NCBI RefSeq assembly: GCF_018100795.1
Contig: NZ_JAGJDY010000003.1
Coordinates: 62,001 to 126,000, forward strand
Direction: 5' to 3'
From: Alteromonas sp. MMG017
GTDB lineage: Bacteria > Pseudomonadota > Gammaproteobacteria > Enterobacterales > Alteromonadaceae
Length of the DNA: 64,000 nucleotides
The notes under the pieces are model-generated. The model had not been told where the DNA came from. It searched no databases and saw only the letters and a list, made by a program, of their open reading frames with translations. This document shows positions 1 through 9,157 of this stretch, in pieces (the first letter of the stretch is position 1; each line of letters begins with the position of its first letter). A program made the translations under genes and the position numbers.

Positions 1-2
1 AG

Positions 3-890
3 GTAGTTAACTACTTTGCTCGACCAGGCGAGTTTGCTTCTCACGCGTCAGTCGCAGGCGTTAGGGACAATAAGCAATTTGCACGTTACTTGAGTCTAGC
101 CGATTTTGAAGCCCTGCCCCTTAAGGCTGGTGACACTGTTGAGTACGTGGCCGACAACGAAGCACAAATCTACCGAATTAACGTAGCTGGCGCCTTCTCA
201 GGTGCATCACAATTGATGGTAGACAAAGGCACACGTTTACTTGATGTGCTGGATCATATTGAAGCGGACACGACCTTATCTGATACGCAAAATATCTATC
301 TTCTGCGAGAAAGTGTTGCGATAAAACAAAAAGAGATTATTGAGCAAGGTTTGGAGCGCTTGGAGCGCAGTATGTACACTGCCCCCATCAGTTCTACAGG
401 TGAAGGCGCAATACGTGCACAGGAAGCTCAACTTGTGGCTGACTTTATTGCGAGAGCCCGTCAAGTTGAACCACAAGGTCGAGTGGTTGTGTCTGAAAAT
501 GGCGACACTGCGAACATCCTTTTAGAGCCGAATGACACTATTGTGATCCCAGAAATTACGGATCTTATACATATTGGTGGTGAAGTTTTACTTCCGCAGT
601 CAGTTGTATTTAACCCTGATGCAGATACCGAAGACTATATTGCATGGGCAGGTGGCTTCACCGAACGCGCTGAAGATGAGCGCATTTTGATAGTACGCAA
701 AAATGGCAACGTTGCTTTTGCCAATATCGATAACGGTATTTTAACTGCTAACGGCAGTGGTGCTCATCTATTACCTGGTGACCAGATTATTGTGCTGCCA
801 GCCATTGATACTAAAGTGCTTCAAGCAGTGAAAGATATTACTCAAATCGTGTATCAAATCGCCATTGCTGCGAACGTAGCCACAGACTAG
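3..890 (+). CDS. kpsD: Capsular polysaccharide export protein, KpsD/Wza-like (5' end outside window)
   Basis: Periplasmic/outer-membrane polysaccharide export protein that carries capsule polymer to the surface. The reading frame is open from the left edge, so only the C-terminal 295 residues are present; the first ATG/TTG-like codon inside the window is not the true start. Two SLBB-like modules can be seen: one around fragment residues 57-85 (YRINVAGAF...) and one around 187-221 (IHIGGEVLLPQSV...AWAGGF), joined by a charged helical stretch. The gene ends 2 bp before kpsM and is followed by kpsT and kpsE, the usual order of a group 2 capsule export set. The family call rests on the SLBB modules plus this context. 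Confidence 0.85.
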   Translation, partial: VVNYFARPGEFASHASVAGVRDNKQFARYLSLADFEALPLKAGDTVEYVADNEAQIYRINVAGAFSGASQLMVDKGTRLLDVLDHIEADTTLSDTQNIYLLRESVAIKQKEIIEQGLERLERSMYTAPISSTGEGAIRAQEAQLVADFIARARQVEPQGRVVVSENGDTANILLEPNDTIVIPEITDLIHIGGEVLLPQSVVFNPDADTEDYIAWAGGFTERAEDERILIVRKNGNVAFANIDNGILTANGSGAHLLPGDQIIVLPAIDTKVLQAVKDITQIVYQIAIAANVATD

Positions 891-892
891 TT

Positions 893-1672
893 ATGGTAAC
901 GTTCAAAGAACAAGTTTACGCTTGGAGAAGTGTGATTTTCGCACTTTTCCTGCGTGAGTTTCAAAGTAAGTTCAATGATAAATTTGGGCTTAGCTGGGCC
1001 TTTATAGAGCCTTTTATTTTCATTGCCGCACTTTCGTTTATAAGAGGCTTGATAAGCGGCGACGATGTTCACTCTATACCACTTTTCATTTTCATGATGA
1101 TTGGGTTGGTCGGCCTCCAAACACTGACTACTAACCTTCAATCGGTATCAACATCCATTCGACGGAATAAACCATTATATGCCTTCAGACAGGTTCAACC
1201 GCTTGCAGCTGTTGTAACTGCGGGCTTTGTTGAATTATCAATAAAAACCGTAGTTATCGCACTACTGGCTTTGGCACTCTATCTTTTGGGTGATGGCTTT
1301 GAGATTCATGATCCACTGATGTTGATCACTCTTTATATCCTACTTTGGTTGTTTTCTGTTTCACTTGGCTTGGTGTTTGGTATTGCGCTAGCTTTTGTTC
1401 CTGAAGTAGACAAAATTAAGTCAATGCTTACACGTCCCTTGATGTTTATCTCGTGTGTATTTTTCAGCCTCCAAGATATGCCTGAATATCTCTGGCCATA
1501 TTTCACTTGGAATCCTCTTGTGCATTTTAATGAGCTTGCCCGATATGCTTGTTTTGAGTCTTACGGACATAAAGGGGTATCTTTTAGCTTCGTGGTTGAA
1601 ATCACCATTGTATTTTTATTCTTAAGCCTTTCTCTTTATCACATTACGTGGAAAAAGGTGCTGTCACGATGA
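893..1672 (+). CDS. kpsM: Capsule ABC transporter permease KpsM
   Basis: Inner-membrane permease of the ABC-2 type that moves capsular polysaccharide across the cytoplasmic membrane with the ATPase KpsT. It is 259 aa, the normal KpsM size, with about six hydrophobic segments and an amphipathic N-terminal part (LFLREFQSKFNDKFG) typical of ABC-2 polysaccharide permeases. The start ATG lies 2 bp after the kpsD stop. Its TGA overlaps the kpsT ATG (ATGA), which indicates translational coupling. It sits between kpsD and kpsT in one operon. Confidence 0.9.
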   Translation: MVTFKEQVYAWRSVIFALFLREFQSKFNDKFGLSWAFIEPFIFIAALSFIRGLISGDDVHSIPLFIFMMIGLVGLQTLTTNLQSVSTSIRRNKPLYAFRQVQPLAAVVTAGFVELSIKTVVIALLALALYLLGDGFEIHDPLMLITLYILLWLFSVSLGLVFGIALAFVPEVDKIKSMLTRPLMFISCVFFSLQDMPEYLWPYFTWNPLVHFNELARYACFESYGHKGVSFSFVVEITIVFLFLSLSLYHITWKKVLSR

Positions 1673-2343
1673 TCAAACTAGAAAACGTGACAAAAAGCTA
1701 CCCAAGCAAAATGGGGCCCCAATATATTTTTAAGAATCTCAACTTTGATTTCCCGACTGAAAATAATGTGGCCATCTTGGGTAAAAACGGTGCGGGTAAA
1801 TCAACCTTGTTTCGTATGTTAGCGAAAAGCGAATACCCAGATAAAGGGCGCGTGCTTACTAATAAAGCGATGTCATGGCCGGTAGCGCTTCAGACTGGCG
1901 TGCACCCACAAATGACAGGACGTGAAAATACGCGCTTCATCGGACGAATAAATAATGTGAAGTCGTTGCCTGAATACGAAGAAAAAGTTCAAGCATTTGC
2001 TGAGTTAGATAAACGCTTTGACTTACCCGTGCGCACTTACTCTTCAGGTATGCGGGCTAAGTTTGTGTTTGCTTGTTGTATGAATATTGATTTCGACATC
2101 TATCTTATCGATGAAGCCACATCAGTAGGCGACCCATTGTTTAGAAAAAAAGCCAGAGCGTCACTTAAAGAAAAAAGTGAAACGGCGGGGGTTATCATGG
2201 TAAGTCATGAACTGGATCAAATTCGAGAGTTCTGTACATCCGCCGTCATTATAGATGATGGTAAATTATCTTATTACGCTGATCTCGAAGAAGGCATTGA
2301 CGTGTATACGCAAGATGCAGCCAATAAAAAATCGTTAAAATAG
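1669..2343 (+). CDS. kpsT: Capsule ABC transporter ATPase KpsT
   Basis: ATP-binding subunit that powers capsule polymer export with KpsM. I chose the ATG at 1669 (MIKLENVTKSY) because it overlaps the kpsM stop and gives the standard 224-aa KpsT length; an upstream in-frame start at 1648 would add seven non-homologous residues. Visible motifs: Walker A GKNGAGKST at 38-46, signature YSSGM at about 124-128, Walker B YLIDEA near 145-150 followed by the D-loop. The protein has the short KpsT form without the long C-terminal O-antigen-binding domain of Wzt. Next gene is kpsE after 11 bp. Confidence 0.9.
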   Translation: MIKLENVTKSYPSKMGPQYIFKNLNFDFPTENNVAILGKNGAGKSTLFRMLAKSEYPDKGRVLTNKAMSWPVALQTGVHPQMTGRENTRFIGRINNVKSLPEYEEKVQAFAELDKRFDLPVRTYSSGMRAKFVFACCMNIDFDIYLIDEATSVGDPLFRKKARASLKEKSETAGVIMVSHELDQIREFCTSAVIIDDGKLSYYADLEEGIDVYTQDAANKKSLK

Positions 2344-2354
2344 GTTTATCAAAC

Positions 2355-3479
2355 GTGGAAAAAACGCTTACAAAACTGAATGACCTGATGAAACAGCATA
2401 AAACGCTTTTGCTTGTGCTGCCTTGGTTTCTATATGCCTTCTATCTCATTATATGGGCAGCCCCACAATATGAGAGTCAAAGTCAGTTAATCGTAAAATC
2501 TAGTGATGGTGGTAGCAGTTTTGACCCTTCTTCACTACTTATGTCAGCAGGCATCAGCTCCGGAGGTATGGGAAATGAGAGTCAGTTGGTGGAAGCTTAT
2601 ATCAAATCTGCAGACATGATTAAGTATTTGGATGAGACCATTAGCTTAAGAGAACATTACATGTCTGATGAGGCCGACTTTTTTAGCGGCTTATCAAGTT
2701 CTCATAAGCAAGAAAGCTTTTATCAGTTTTACTTAGATCACGTTGAAGTGAGTGTAGATTCGGCGTCGTCCGTTATTTCACTTCGTACCCGCGCATTCAA
2801 CCCCGAATTCGCCCAAGTTATAAACCAAGCAATTGTGGTAAAAGCGGAAGAATTTATAAACAATATCAACAACAATCTGGCCAAATCAAAGTTGACGTTT
2901 GCGAAAGGCGAGCACGAAATTGTCGAGCAGAAACTTCAGCTAGCTAAAACCGAAATCCTAGGTTTTCAGTCTAAATATAATGTACTCGACCCTACCGCAG
3001 AAGGCGCGGCTTTTCAACAAATTGCATTTTCATTAGAAGCCACCTTGGCACAAAAGAAAGCAGAATTAAGCACCATTTCAACGATGATGTCTGACGCAGC
3101 GCCTGAGGTAATTAATATAAAGCGTGAAATCGGTGCGTTGCAACGTGAAATTAATAAACGCAAAGAACAGATTAGTACTTCTGATCCCGACAACTCTGAC
3201 ACAGACCTTTCTGTTGGTGAACTGATGGCTCAATACAGTAACCTACAGGTACAATTGCAGTTAGCCATTCAGGCATTTTCTTCTTCACTTATTACCCTTG
3301 AAAACGCGCGTGTAGAGACCTATCAAAAATTGCAGCATTTAGTGACTATTGAGTCACCTACCCTTCCTGATGACAATAAGTACCCTACGGTCATTTACAA
3401 CTTGGTGCTATTTGGCGTCATACTTTTATTGCTTTATGGCATCATTCGAATTGTACTAGCCACAATCAGAGAACTATAA
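2355..3479 (+). CDS. kpsE: Capsule export inner-membrane protein KpsE (polysaccharide co-polymerase)
   Basis: Inner-membrane anchored periplasmic protein that couples KpsMT to the outer-membrane channel. It has one transmembrane helix near residues 17-35, a long periplasmic part rich in predicted coiled coil (about 170-320, Lys/Glu/Gln-rich), and a second transmembrane helix near 345-367, the two-TM topology of the KpsE/Wzz class. The start is GTG at 2355. It is the last gene of the kps export operon in this window, because a strong inverted repeat follows 20 bp after the stop. KpsE-like RkpR/BexC proteins are the alternative family names. Confidence 0.85.
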   Translation: MEKTLTKLNDLMKQHKTLLLVLPWFLYAFYLIIWAAPQYESQSQLIVKSSDGGSSFDPSSLLMSAGISSGGMGNESQLVEAYIKSADMIKYLDETISLREHYMSDEADFFSGLSSSHKQESFYQFYLDHVEVSVDSASSVISLRTRAFNPEFAQVINQAIVVKAEEFINNINNNLAKSKLTFAKGEHEIVEQKLQLAKTEILGFQSKYNVLDPTAEGAAFQQIAFSLEATLAQKKAELSTISTMMSDAAPEVINIKREIGALQREINKRKEQISTSDPDNSDTDLSVGELMAQYSNLQVQLQLAIQAFSSSLITLENARVETYQKLQHLVTIESPTLPDDNKYPTVIYNLVLFGVILLLLYGIIRIVLATIREL

Positions 3480-3498
3480 CACTCAATATCTAAAGCTT

Positions 3499-3545
3499 AT
3501 TTGTATCGCACTTCGCCTTTATTATTAAAGTGCGATACAAATTTT
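3499..3545 (+). terminator. Rho-independent terminator of the kps operon
   Basis: Perfect 15-bp inverted repeat: arm ATTTGTATCGCACTT at 3499-3513 and its exact complement at 3528-3542, with a 14-nt loop and a short run of four T (3542-3545). It lies 20 bp after the kpsE stop, so it most likely ends capsule-export transcription. Confidence 0.75.
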
Positions 3546-3697
3546 CTAGTCAACACCATGATAAAACGCTATTCATTCCCTCGCTAATTAAGTTTCTTCA
3601 CCGCATTACTCTTACAGCGCTACCGGTGCAAGAACGTTTAAAATTCAAGCAAAACTCATTTTTGACAGTCTTAAAAGTGGAGTTTAACGTCCAAATC

Positions 3698-3726
3698 TTG
3701 TGTCTTTACTCGAGCTTTAGTATAAC
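3698..3726 (+). promoter_or_regulatory. Candidate sigma-70 promoter for the peptide transporter
   Basis: TTGTGT and TATAAC are separated by 17 bp, about 87 bp upstream of the transporter start. The -10 matches five of six consensus bases but the -35 only three, so this is tentative. Confidence 0.3.
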
Positions 3727-3812
3727 GGCTTATCCTATATTGGACCTATACCAAAAGAGCGTATTCATTAAGCGCTCTACGATAACAACCATAATTAATA
3801 TGGAACGATAAC

Positions 3813-5339
3813 GTGACTATAAAAAAATCTAACGACACCAGCTTTTTCGGCCATCCAGGGGGCCTTCGAACGCTGTTTTTCACAGAAATGTGGGAGCGCA
3901 TGAGTTATTACGGTATGCGTGCCCTCCTTGTTTTATTTATGACCGCCAGCCTTCAAACACAAGGGCTTGGTTTTACGGTAGCAACCGCTGGGGCAATCTA
4001 TGGCCTTTATACCGGTGCAGTTTACTTTTTAGGTTTACCTGGTGGTTGGTTATCTGACCGCCTCATTGGTGGTAAAAAGGCCGTGTGGTATGGCGGTATT
4101 ATTATCTTCTTAGGGCATGTAGTACTTGCTATCGACCTACAGAACTTATTTTTTGTAGGCTTAATTCTTGTGGCAACGGGAACTGGACTATTAAAACCCA
4201 ATATTTCAGCCATGGTTGGACAACAATATGGCGATGAAGATGCTCGAAGAGACAGTGGTTATGCCCTTTATTATATGGGTATCAACATTGGTTCCCTTAT
4301 TGCCTATTTGGTAACAGGTTACTTGCAAGAAAACTGGGGCTGGGACTATGCCTTTGGTGCTGCCGCTATTGGTATGGCTATCGGTCTTATTCAATACTAC
4401 TTTACCAACTCGTCGCTAGCTTCAGATTCAACTGCGCCTACCAATCCTTACACCGGCAGTGCTAGGAAAACCGCGTGGACAGCAGTTATTGCGACCGTCG
4501 CCTTGGCTGTGGTTGTTATCGTTCTTGCTCACATGGGAACAATTGTCATTGACCCTCTGTTACTTGCTCAGCAAGTGGCGGTATTTTTTACCGCGGTTTT
4601 TTTCTTATACTTTGGCTTCATCTACTTTAAAGGTGCGCTTAGCGATAATGAAAAACGACGTATGTGGGCACTATTTTTAGTTTGCTTAGCTTCTGCCTGT
4701 TTTTGGTCAGGCTTTGAGCAAGCTGGCTCTTCATTGAACTTATTTGCTCAGAACTACACTGATAGAGCTTTATCCGCGGGTTCAATCTTCACATCATGGT
4801 TTGGACTTTCTACTATCCCAACGGTATGGTTCCAGCTTTCAAACTCCCTATTTATTATTATTCTTTCACCTTTCTTCGCCGCCCTTTGGATTAACCTTGC
4901 CAAGCGTATGATTGACCCATCATACACGCTGAAATGTGCAATTGGTCTTGTGATCATGGCGACAGGCTTCTTGGTGATGTTTATGGCCTCTCAGTACGCT
5001 GCACAAGGTTTAAAAGTAGCCCCCATGTGGTTGGTCACTACCTACTTTTTACATACAGTTGGTGAACTATGTTTGAGCCCGGTTGCGTTAAGTGCGGTAA
5101 GTAAATTGTCACCCAAACGTTTTGCAGGTCAAATGATGGGGGTTTTCGTTTTAACCTACTCTATCGGTAACATCATTGCCGGATTATTGTCAGGTAATTT
5201 TGACCCTGAAAATGTGTCTGAAATGCCTAACCTTTACCTACAAATCGCGTTATTCAGTATCGCCATTGGTATTGTGATTGCGCTGCTTAGCCTCAAATCA
5301 CGTTTTTGGGAAAAAGCAGGCGTTGAATCGAAGGCCTAA
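3813..5339 (+). CDS. Proton-dependent di/tripeptide transporter, POT/PTR2 family
   Basis: Inner-membrane MFS symporter that imports small peptides with protons. It has 508 aa and about 14 hydrophobic segments, the bacterial POT layout. The family's proton-coupling motif ExxER is seen as EMWER at residues 25-29, followed by the PTR2 signature area (GGWLSDRLIGGKKAVWYGG near 75-93) and YYMGINIGS near 155. The start is GTG at 3813, which precedes the conserved N-terminal block and leaves no better ATG. It stands alone between the kps terminator and the galE pair. It could be called a DtpA-like transporter, but substrate preference cannot be read from sequence. Confidence 0.88.
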   Translation: MTIKKSNDTSFFGHPGGLRTLFFTEMWERMSYYGMRALLVLFMTASLQTQGLGFTVATAGAIYGLYTGAVYFLGLPGGWLSDRLIGGKKAVWYGGIIIFLGHVVLAIDLQNLFFVGLILVATGTGLLKPNISAMVGQQYGDEDARRDSGYALYYMGINIGSLIAYLVTGYLQENWGWDYAFGAAAIGMAIGLIQYYFTNSSLASDSTAPTNPYTGSARKTAWTAVIATVALAVVVIVLAHMGTIVIDPLLLAQQVAVFFTAVFFLYFGFIYFKGALSDNEKRRMWALFLVCLASACFWSGFEQAGSSLNLFAQNYTDRALSAGSIFTSWFGLSTIPTVWFQLSNSLFIIILSPFFAALWINLAKRMIDPSYTLKCAIGLVIMATGFLVMFMASQYAAQGLKVAPMWLVTTYFLHTVGELCLSPVALSAVSKLSPKRFAGQMMGVFVLTYSIGNIIAGLLSGNFDPENVSEMPNLYLQIALFSIAIGIVIALLSLKSRFWEKAGVESKA

Positions 5340-5483
5340 CTTTATTAATGAGAATATTAAAAAGGTGAGTAAATTCTGCTGAAAAGGACTCATTAGACCA
5401 ATTACGGTTTTAACCTTTCTTGCAATCACCTACAATAACCGCCGTTACACAATATGTGTCGGCGGTTTTTATTTGAGTACGCT

Positions 5484-5786
5484 ATGAAATTTTATTTTTC
5501 CACCCGAAATATTCCTCAACTGAAAGGTCTCCCTCTTACCGAACGCGTTAAGCGTTTAGACAGAGCAGCATCACGGATGACCGTTCCAGAAAAAACACTC
5601 ATGAACGTGCTCAAGCTACTGGTTTTCATACCCGCTTTTGTGCTTATATTACAAACCGCATCGAACTGGACATCACTGTTGTGGGCGGGACTTGTATTTC
5701 TTCTTTACCCGCTATTAGTTAAACCGATACAACATTCAATATGTGCTAAATATTTGGCACCTAATTCAGACAAGGAGCATGCATGA
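5484..5786 (+). CDS. Small two-helix membrane protein of unknown function
   Basis: I do not recognise a named function. The 100-aa product (ATG at 5484) has a polar N-terminal half with [17 protein letters not shown], then two hydrophobic segments near 46-60 and 66-82 and a short polar tail. An in-frame extension to 5454 exists but has no conserved look. Its TGA overlaps the galE ATG (ATGA), so it is co-translated with galE; this suggests a shared transcript rather than a shared pathway. Likely an inner-membrane protein of a lineage-specific family. Confidence 0.6.
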   Translation: MKFYFSTRNIPQLKGLPLTERVKRLDRAASRMTVPEKTLMNVLKLLVFIPAFVLILQTASNWTSLLWAGLVFLLYPLLVKPIQHSICAKYLAPNSDKEHA

Positions 5787-6805
5787 AAACCATCTTGGTT
5801 ACCGGTGGCGCAGGATACATTGGAAGTCATACTGTACTTCAACTACTCGAACAGGATTACAGCGTGGTTGTCCTCGACAACTTGGCGAATTCAAGTGCAG
5901 AGTCACTGAGACGTGTTGAGGCTATCTCGGGAAAATCGGTCACTTTCGTTCAAGGTGATATTCGCGACACTGCCGTGCTTGATGGTATTTTCAGTGAGCA
6001 CAGTATTTACGCCGTAATCCACTTCGCGGGCCTAAAAGCCGTAGGAGAATCGGTTCAGCAGCCCCTGTCTTACTACGAAAATAACGTTTATGGCACGCTT
6101 ACCCTATGTAAATCGATGCAAAAGCACAACGTTAAGAACATCGTATTTAGCTCTTCTGCCACAGTGTATGGCGACCCGGCAGCCCTTCCTTTACGGGAAG
6201 ATATGGCGACTGGACACCCAACTAACCCTTACGGTATGTCTAAGTTAATGGTAGAGCATGTGTTGGCTGATTTGTTTGTGTCAGACAGCGAATGGAACAT
6301 TGTGCTACTTCGTTACTTTAACCCAGTAGGCGCCCACGCATCTGGCAGCATTGGTGAAGATCCTAACGGTATTCCAAACAATCTCATGCCATATATTTCA
6401 CAAGTCGCTACTGGGAAATTAGCAAAGCTGAGTGTATTTGGTGACGATTACGACACCCATGATGGCACAGGCGTACGTGATTACATTCACGTAGAAGACT
6501 TGGCTAATGGACACTTAAAAGCGATTGATAGAATTGCTTTAAATATGGGTCTTGATAAATACAACTTGGGAACCGGCCAGGGTTACTCAGTGCTAGATAT
6601 GATTAAAGCATTTGAAAAGGCATCGGGTAAAACGATTCCTTATGCTATCGCACCGCGCCGTAGTGGCGATGTAGCTGCATGTTATGCAGACCCAACTAAA
6701 GCAGCTACCGAATTGAATTGGCATTCTGAGAAAGGTTTAGAAGCTATGTGTGCGGATACATGGAACTGGCAATCACAAAATCCTCAGGGTTACCCCAAAG
6801 GTTAG
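5783..6805 (+). CDS. galE: UDP-glucose 4-epimerase GalE
   Basis: Interconverts UDP-glucose and UDP-galactose with bound NAD, feeding surface polysaccharide synthesis. At 340 aa it is the usual size. The Rossmann motif GGAGYIG lies at residues 8-14, the catalytic SSSATVYG region around 122-130, and the short-chain dehydrogenase pair Y150xxxK154 in NPYGMSK. The C-terminal substrate part contains RxGD ([13 protein letters not shown]). It starts four bases inside the preceding small membrane gene with a good Shine-Dalgarno (AAGGAG, 5772-5777). A terminator follows within 60 bp. Placement near capsule genes fits a role in sugar nucleotide supply. Confidence 0.95.
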   Translation: MKTILVTGGAGYIGSHTVLQLLEQDYSVVVLDNLANSSAESLRRVEAISGKSVTFVQGDIRDTAVLDGIFSEHSIYAVIHFAGLKAVGESVQQPLSYYENNVYGTLTLCKSMQKHNVKNIVFSSSATVYGDPAALPLREDMATGHPTNPYGMSKLMVEHVLADLFVSDSEWNIVLLRYFNPVGAHASGSIGEDPNGIPNNLMPYISQVATGKLAKLSVFGDDYDTHDGTGVRDYIHVEDLANGHLKAIDRIALNMGLDKYNLGTGQGYSVLDMIKAFEKASGKTIPYAIAPRRSGDVAACYADPTKAATELNWHSEKGLEAMCADTWNWQSQNPQGYPKG

Positions 6806-6861
6806 TTAGCCAATTCTGTATGTAGTGAGGCAACTTGCAAAGATACGCTAAGCAGAATCTA

Positions 6862-6900
6862 AAAAGCCCCTCAACGAATTACCGTTCAGGGGCTTTTGTT
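6862..6900. terminator. Bidirectional terminator between galE and mlaA
   Basis: Inverted repeat with arms AAAAGCCCCTCAACG (6862-6876) and CGTTCAGGGGCTTTT (6883-6897), one mismatch, flanked by A and T runs, between two convergent genes. It can serve both strands. Confidence 0.8.
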
Positions 6901-6932
6901 TTTAGCTTCTTAGGTGTTTAGCTTCTTAGGTA
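6901..6932. repeat. Two-copy 16-bp tandem repeat
   Basis: TTTAGCTTCTTAGGTG (6901-6916) is followed directly by TTTAGCTTCTTAGGTA (6917-6932). The next 50 bp are rich in TTAGCT/AGCTAA. The repeat lies between the terminator and the mlaA stop; no function is evident. Confidence 0.6.
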
Positions 6933-6980
6933 TTAGCTTAGTTAGCTGCAAGCTAGAGCTAAGCGCTAAATAGCTAAGAG

Positions 6981-7844
6981 TTAATGACCTTGAGGGCCGT
7001 CTTCTTCAGGAGCATCTGTTGAAGAGTCATCTTCAACATCCATTTCTTCATACTCAAGCATAGCTTCGAACTCGGCGAAGTCATCTAACTGTTCTTCTTC
7101 TATCGCCTTATCACCACTTTTACCATCAGTAACTTTGAACTCAAGGTTTTCGAAGTAAGCATTTTTCACAAATGCATAATCATCTACCGACTGCTCTAGC
7201 TGTTGCTCTTGGTCAATCAGTGCAGCACGCCCCTCTAATAAGGACACTAAATACCGTGCAATAGCGAACTGGCCATCAATAATTGCCATTGGATACACCA
7301 TACCGTCTACAACGTTACCGGAAAAGCTACGAGGATCATTTGGACCAAGCGCGGGTAACATTAAGAATGGGCCTGTTCCTACGCCCCATTTACCCATGGT
7401 TTCGCCAAACTCTTCTTCTTTTTTGGCTATACCTATATGGTTAGCAACATCAATAGTGCCGAATAGTCCCACGGTCGAATTAAGCACAAAGCGGGCTAGG
7501 CTATCCATACCGTCGTCCACTTTGCCCTGAAACATATTGTTCATAAAGTTGGCTGGCTCTTGCAAGTTTTCAGCAGCGTTGGACAGGCCAACACGTGCAA
7601 AATGAGGCATCACCGTGACATAACCTACCGTGATCGGCCGCAGTACGTATGCATCTAACACTTCCCAGTTGAAGTCCCACATTACGCGGTTTACTGGCTC
7701 TAGAGGATCCCTTGGGTCACCCGCATCTTGTACTTGATTATTATTTTGATCAACTTGTTGAGAAGCTTGCTGACTTGCACACCCGCCTAGCAAACTTGCT
7801 AACACAAGCGCACTTACCGAGGCCCACTTTGAAAATTTAATCAC
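6981..7844 (-). CDS. mlaA: Phospholipid-transport outer-membrane lipoprotein MlaA (VacJ)
   Basis: Outer-membrane lipoprotein of the Mla system, which removes mislocalised phospholipids from the outer leaflet. A lipoprotein signal ends in LLGGC (Cys22), followed by a Gln/Asn linker and the MlaA core: DPLEPVNRVMWDFN near 48-61, EPANFMNNMFQG around 96-107, and NSTVGLFGTIDVA about 122-134. The 287-aa protein carries an acidic tail (Glu/Asp-rich, after about 240) longer than E. coli MlaA (251 aa). Its ATG overlaps the ccmI stop, so it is translated as the last gene of the ccm operon, an unusual partner since the other mla genes are not here. Confidence 0.9.
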   Translation of the reverse strand: MIKFSKWASVSALVLASLLGGCASQQASQQVDQNNNQVQDAGDPRDPLEPVNRVMWDFNWEVLDAYVLRPITVGYVTVMPHFARVGLSNAAENLQEPANFMNNMFQGKVDDGMDSLARFVLNSTVGLFGTIDVANHIGIAKKEEEFGETMGKWGVGTGPFLMLPALGPNDPRSFSGNVVDGMVYPMAIIDGQFAIARYLVSLLEGRAALIDQEQQLEQSVDDYAFVKNAYFENLEFKVTDGKSGDKAIEEEQLDDFAEFEAMLEYEEMDVEDDSSTDAPEEDGPQGH

Positions 7845-9157
7845 AACAATTCCTTCTCTATCGTTACGTTGATATCTTTCATATTTTGAGGTGCCACTTC
7901 GATAACCTGACTACCTTCCCACTCACCGGGTGATACAGACACATCACCATCGGCAGATACACGCGCAGTAAGCGTAACCTTGCTCAGTGAGTCTAATGTG
8001 TATTGTGGCATCATTGCATTATCCGTATTTAGTGCAATAGTGATAGGAAAATCTTGTAACGGGATCTTAACCACGGCTGCCGGCATTCTGTTTTCTGAGT
8101 TCGCGTCTTGCGCAAATACGATAAGAAAGCCGGATTGAGGTAAGGCTGAACGGGCTTGGTCCGATACATCTACGGTTATATTAAAACCTGTTTTCGCACT
8201 AGCGGCGTTATTAGGGGCACTCTCAGGAGCTTTCACAGAGCTTTGCTCTTCAGACAAATCACTAATAGAGCTGCTATCTTGCACAACTACTTGGCCTTCT
8301 AATGCTTGCAGTTCTTGCTCACGCATGGCTAGTCTCTGACCAATATCGTTGCCTGCGGGCAATTTTTCTTTTACTTGCCCATAATAACGGGTTAGGTTTC
8401 CTAAATCGCCTAACTGCGCAGATACCACTGCCATCATTAGCGCTAAATTGTCATTTTCCGGTGTATTCTGTAATAACCTTGATAGCACACCTTGTGCGCG
8501 GTTGAGGTTATTCACATCCCCTGTGGTCATCAAGGCTTGCGCTAACGTAATTTGGTGGGAAGTATTCCCAGGCTTTAACGCAACCGCTTTATCTATCGCT
8601 TCGATTGCTTGCACTTCTTGACCTAGGCTTAACATAAGCCGGCCCAAATATAACCAGCCAGTATCATCTTCAGGCGCTTCTCGTAGTCGCTGGCGAATAG
8701 CCAATGCCAAGTTAGCTACATCTTCAGGCCCTAAATCACTTCCATTGCCACTGGCTAATTTTGCGCTTAATTCCGGTAACGCCACAATAGCATCAGATGC
8801 ACGCTGTACTTGGCTAAATTGATTTACCGAAGCGTATACCACCACACCGGCAACGACGGCGATTAGACCACCAACAACTAAAGGCATACCTGCTGAGCCA
8901 GTGCGCGTGGACTCAAAACTACTTTCATCAACCAGCGCGACTTTTAATTCATCTACCGCCACACGCATATCGTGCTCGGTGATTAAGCCTTCTTTCACTT
9001 CTCTTTCAAGCTCTTGCAGTCGCTGCTTTACAATTTGCGTGTTGCTTAAACTATCAGCTTTAGCGTGATTTTTTCTACGAAGCCAGGGGAATGCCAATAG
9101 CATGAGTACTAAGGTAATTAACCCTGAAACAACAATATAAAACTCGGTCCAACTCAT
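7841..9157 (-). CDS. ccmI: Cytochrome c maturation TPR protein CcmI
   Basis: Apocytochrome c chaperone of the Ccm system I, delivering substrate to the CcmF/H heme ligation complex. The 438-aa protein has an N-terminal TM near 5-24, a cytoplasmic helical loop, a second TM near 92-112, then a periplasmic TPR region around 145-290 (LYLGRLMLSLGQEVQAIEAI and the following repeats) and a C-terminal beta-type domain. CcmI is a separate gene here, as in Pseudomonas, rather than fused to CcmH as in E. coli. Overlaps of 4 bp with ccmH and mlaA point to tight coupling. Confidence 0.9.
   Translation of the reverse strand: MSWTEFYIVVSGLITLVLMLLAFPWLRRKNHAKADSLSNTQIVKQRLQELEREVKEGLITEHDMRVAVDELKVALVDESSFESTRTGSAGMPLVVGGLIAVVAGVVVYASVNQFSQVQRASDAIVALPELSAKLASGNGSDLGPEDVANLALAIRQRLREAPEDDTGWLYLGRLMLSLGQEVQAIEAIDKAVALKPGNTSHQITLAQALMTTGDVNNLNRAQGVLSRLLQNTPENDNLALMMAVVSAQLGDLGNLTRYYGQVKEKLPAGNDIGQRLAMREQELQALEGQVVVQDSSSISDLSEEQSSVKAPESAPNNAASAKTGFNITVDVSDQARSALPQSGFLIVFAQDANSENRMPAAVVKIPLQDFPITIALNTDNAMMPQYTLDSLSKVTLTARVSADGDVSVSPGEWEGSQVIEVAPQNMKDINVTIEKELL

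Larger units (their letters stand above)
3480..3812 (+). other. Intergenic region between kpsE and the peptide transporter
   Basis: This 333-bp gap holds the kps terminator and probably the promoter of the downstream POT transporter. A candidate promoter is TTGTGT (3698-3703), a 17-bp spacer and TATAAC (3721-3726). An open frame of 93 codons crosses the gap from 3530, but it starts inside the terminator arm, lacks a ribosome binding site and resembles nothing I know, so I do not call it a gene. Confidence 0.5.

Noticed and set aside
3530-3811. 93-codon ORF between kpsE and the peptide transporter
   Set aside because: Starts inside the terminator arm, lacks a ribosome binding site and has no recognisable protein features.
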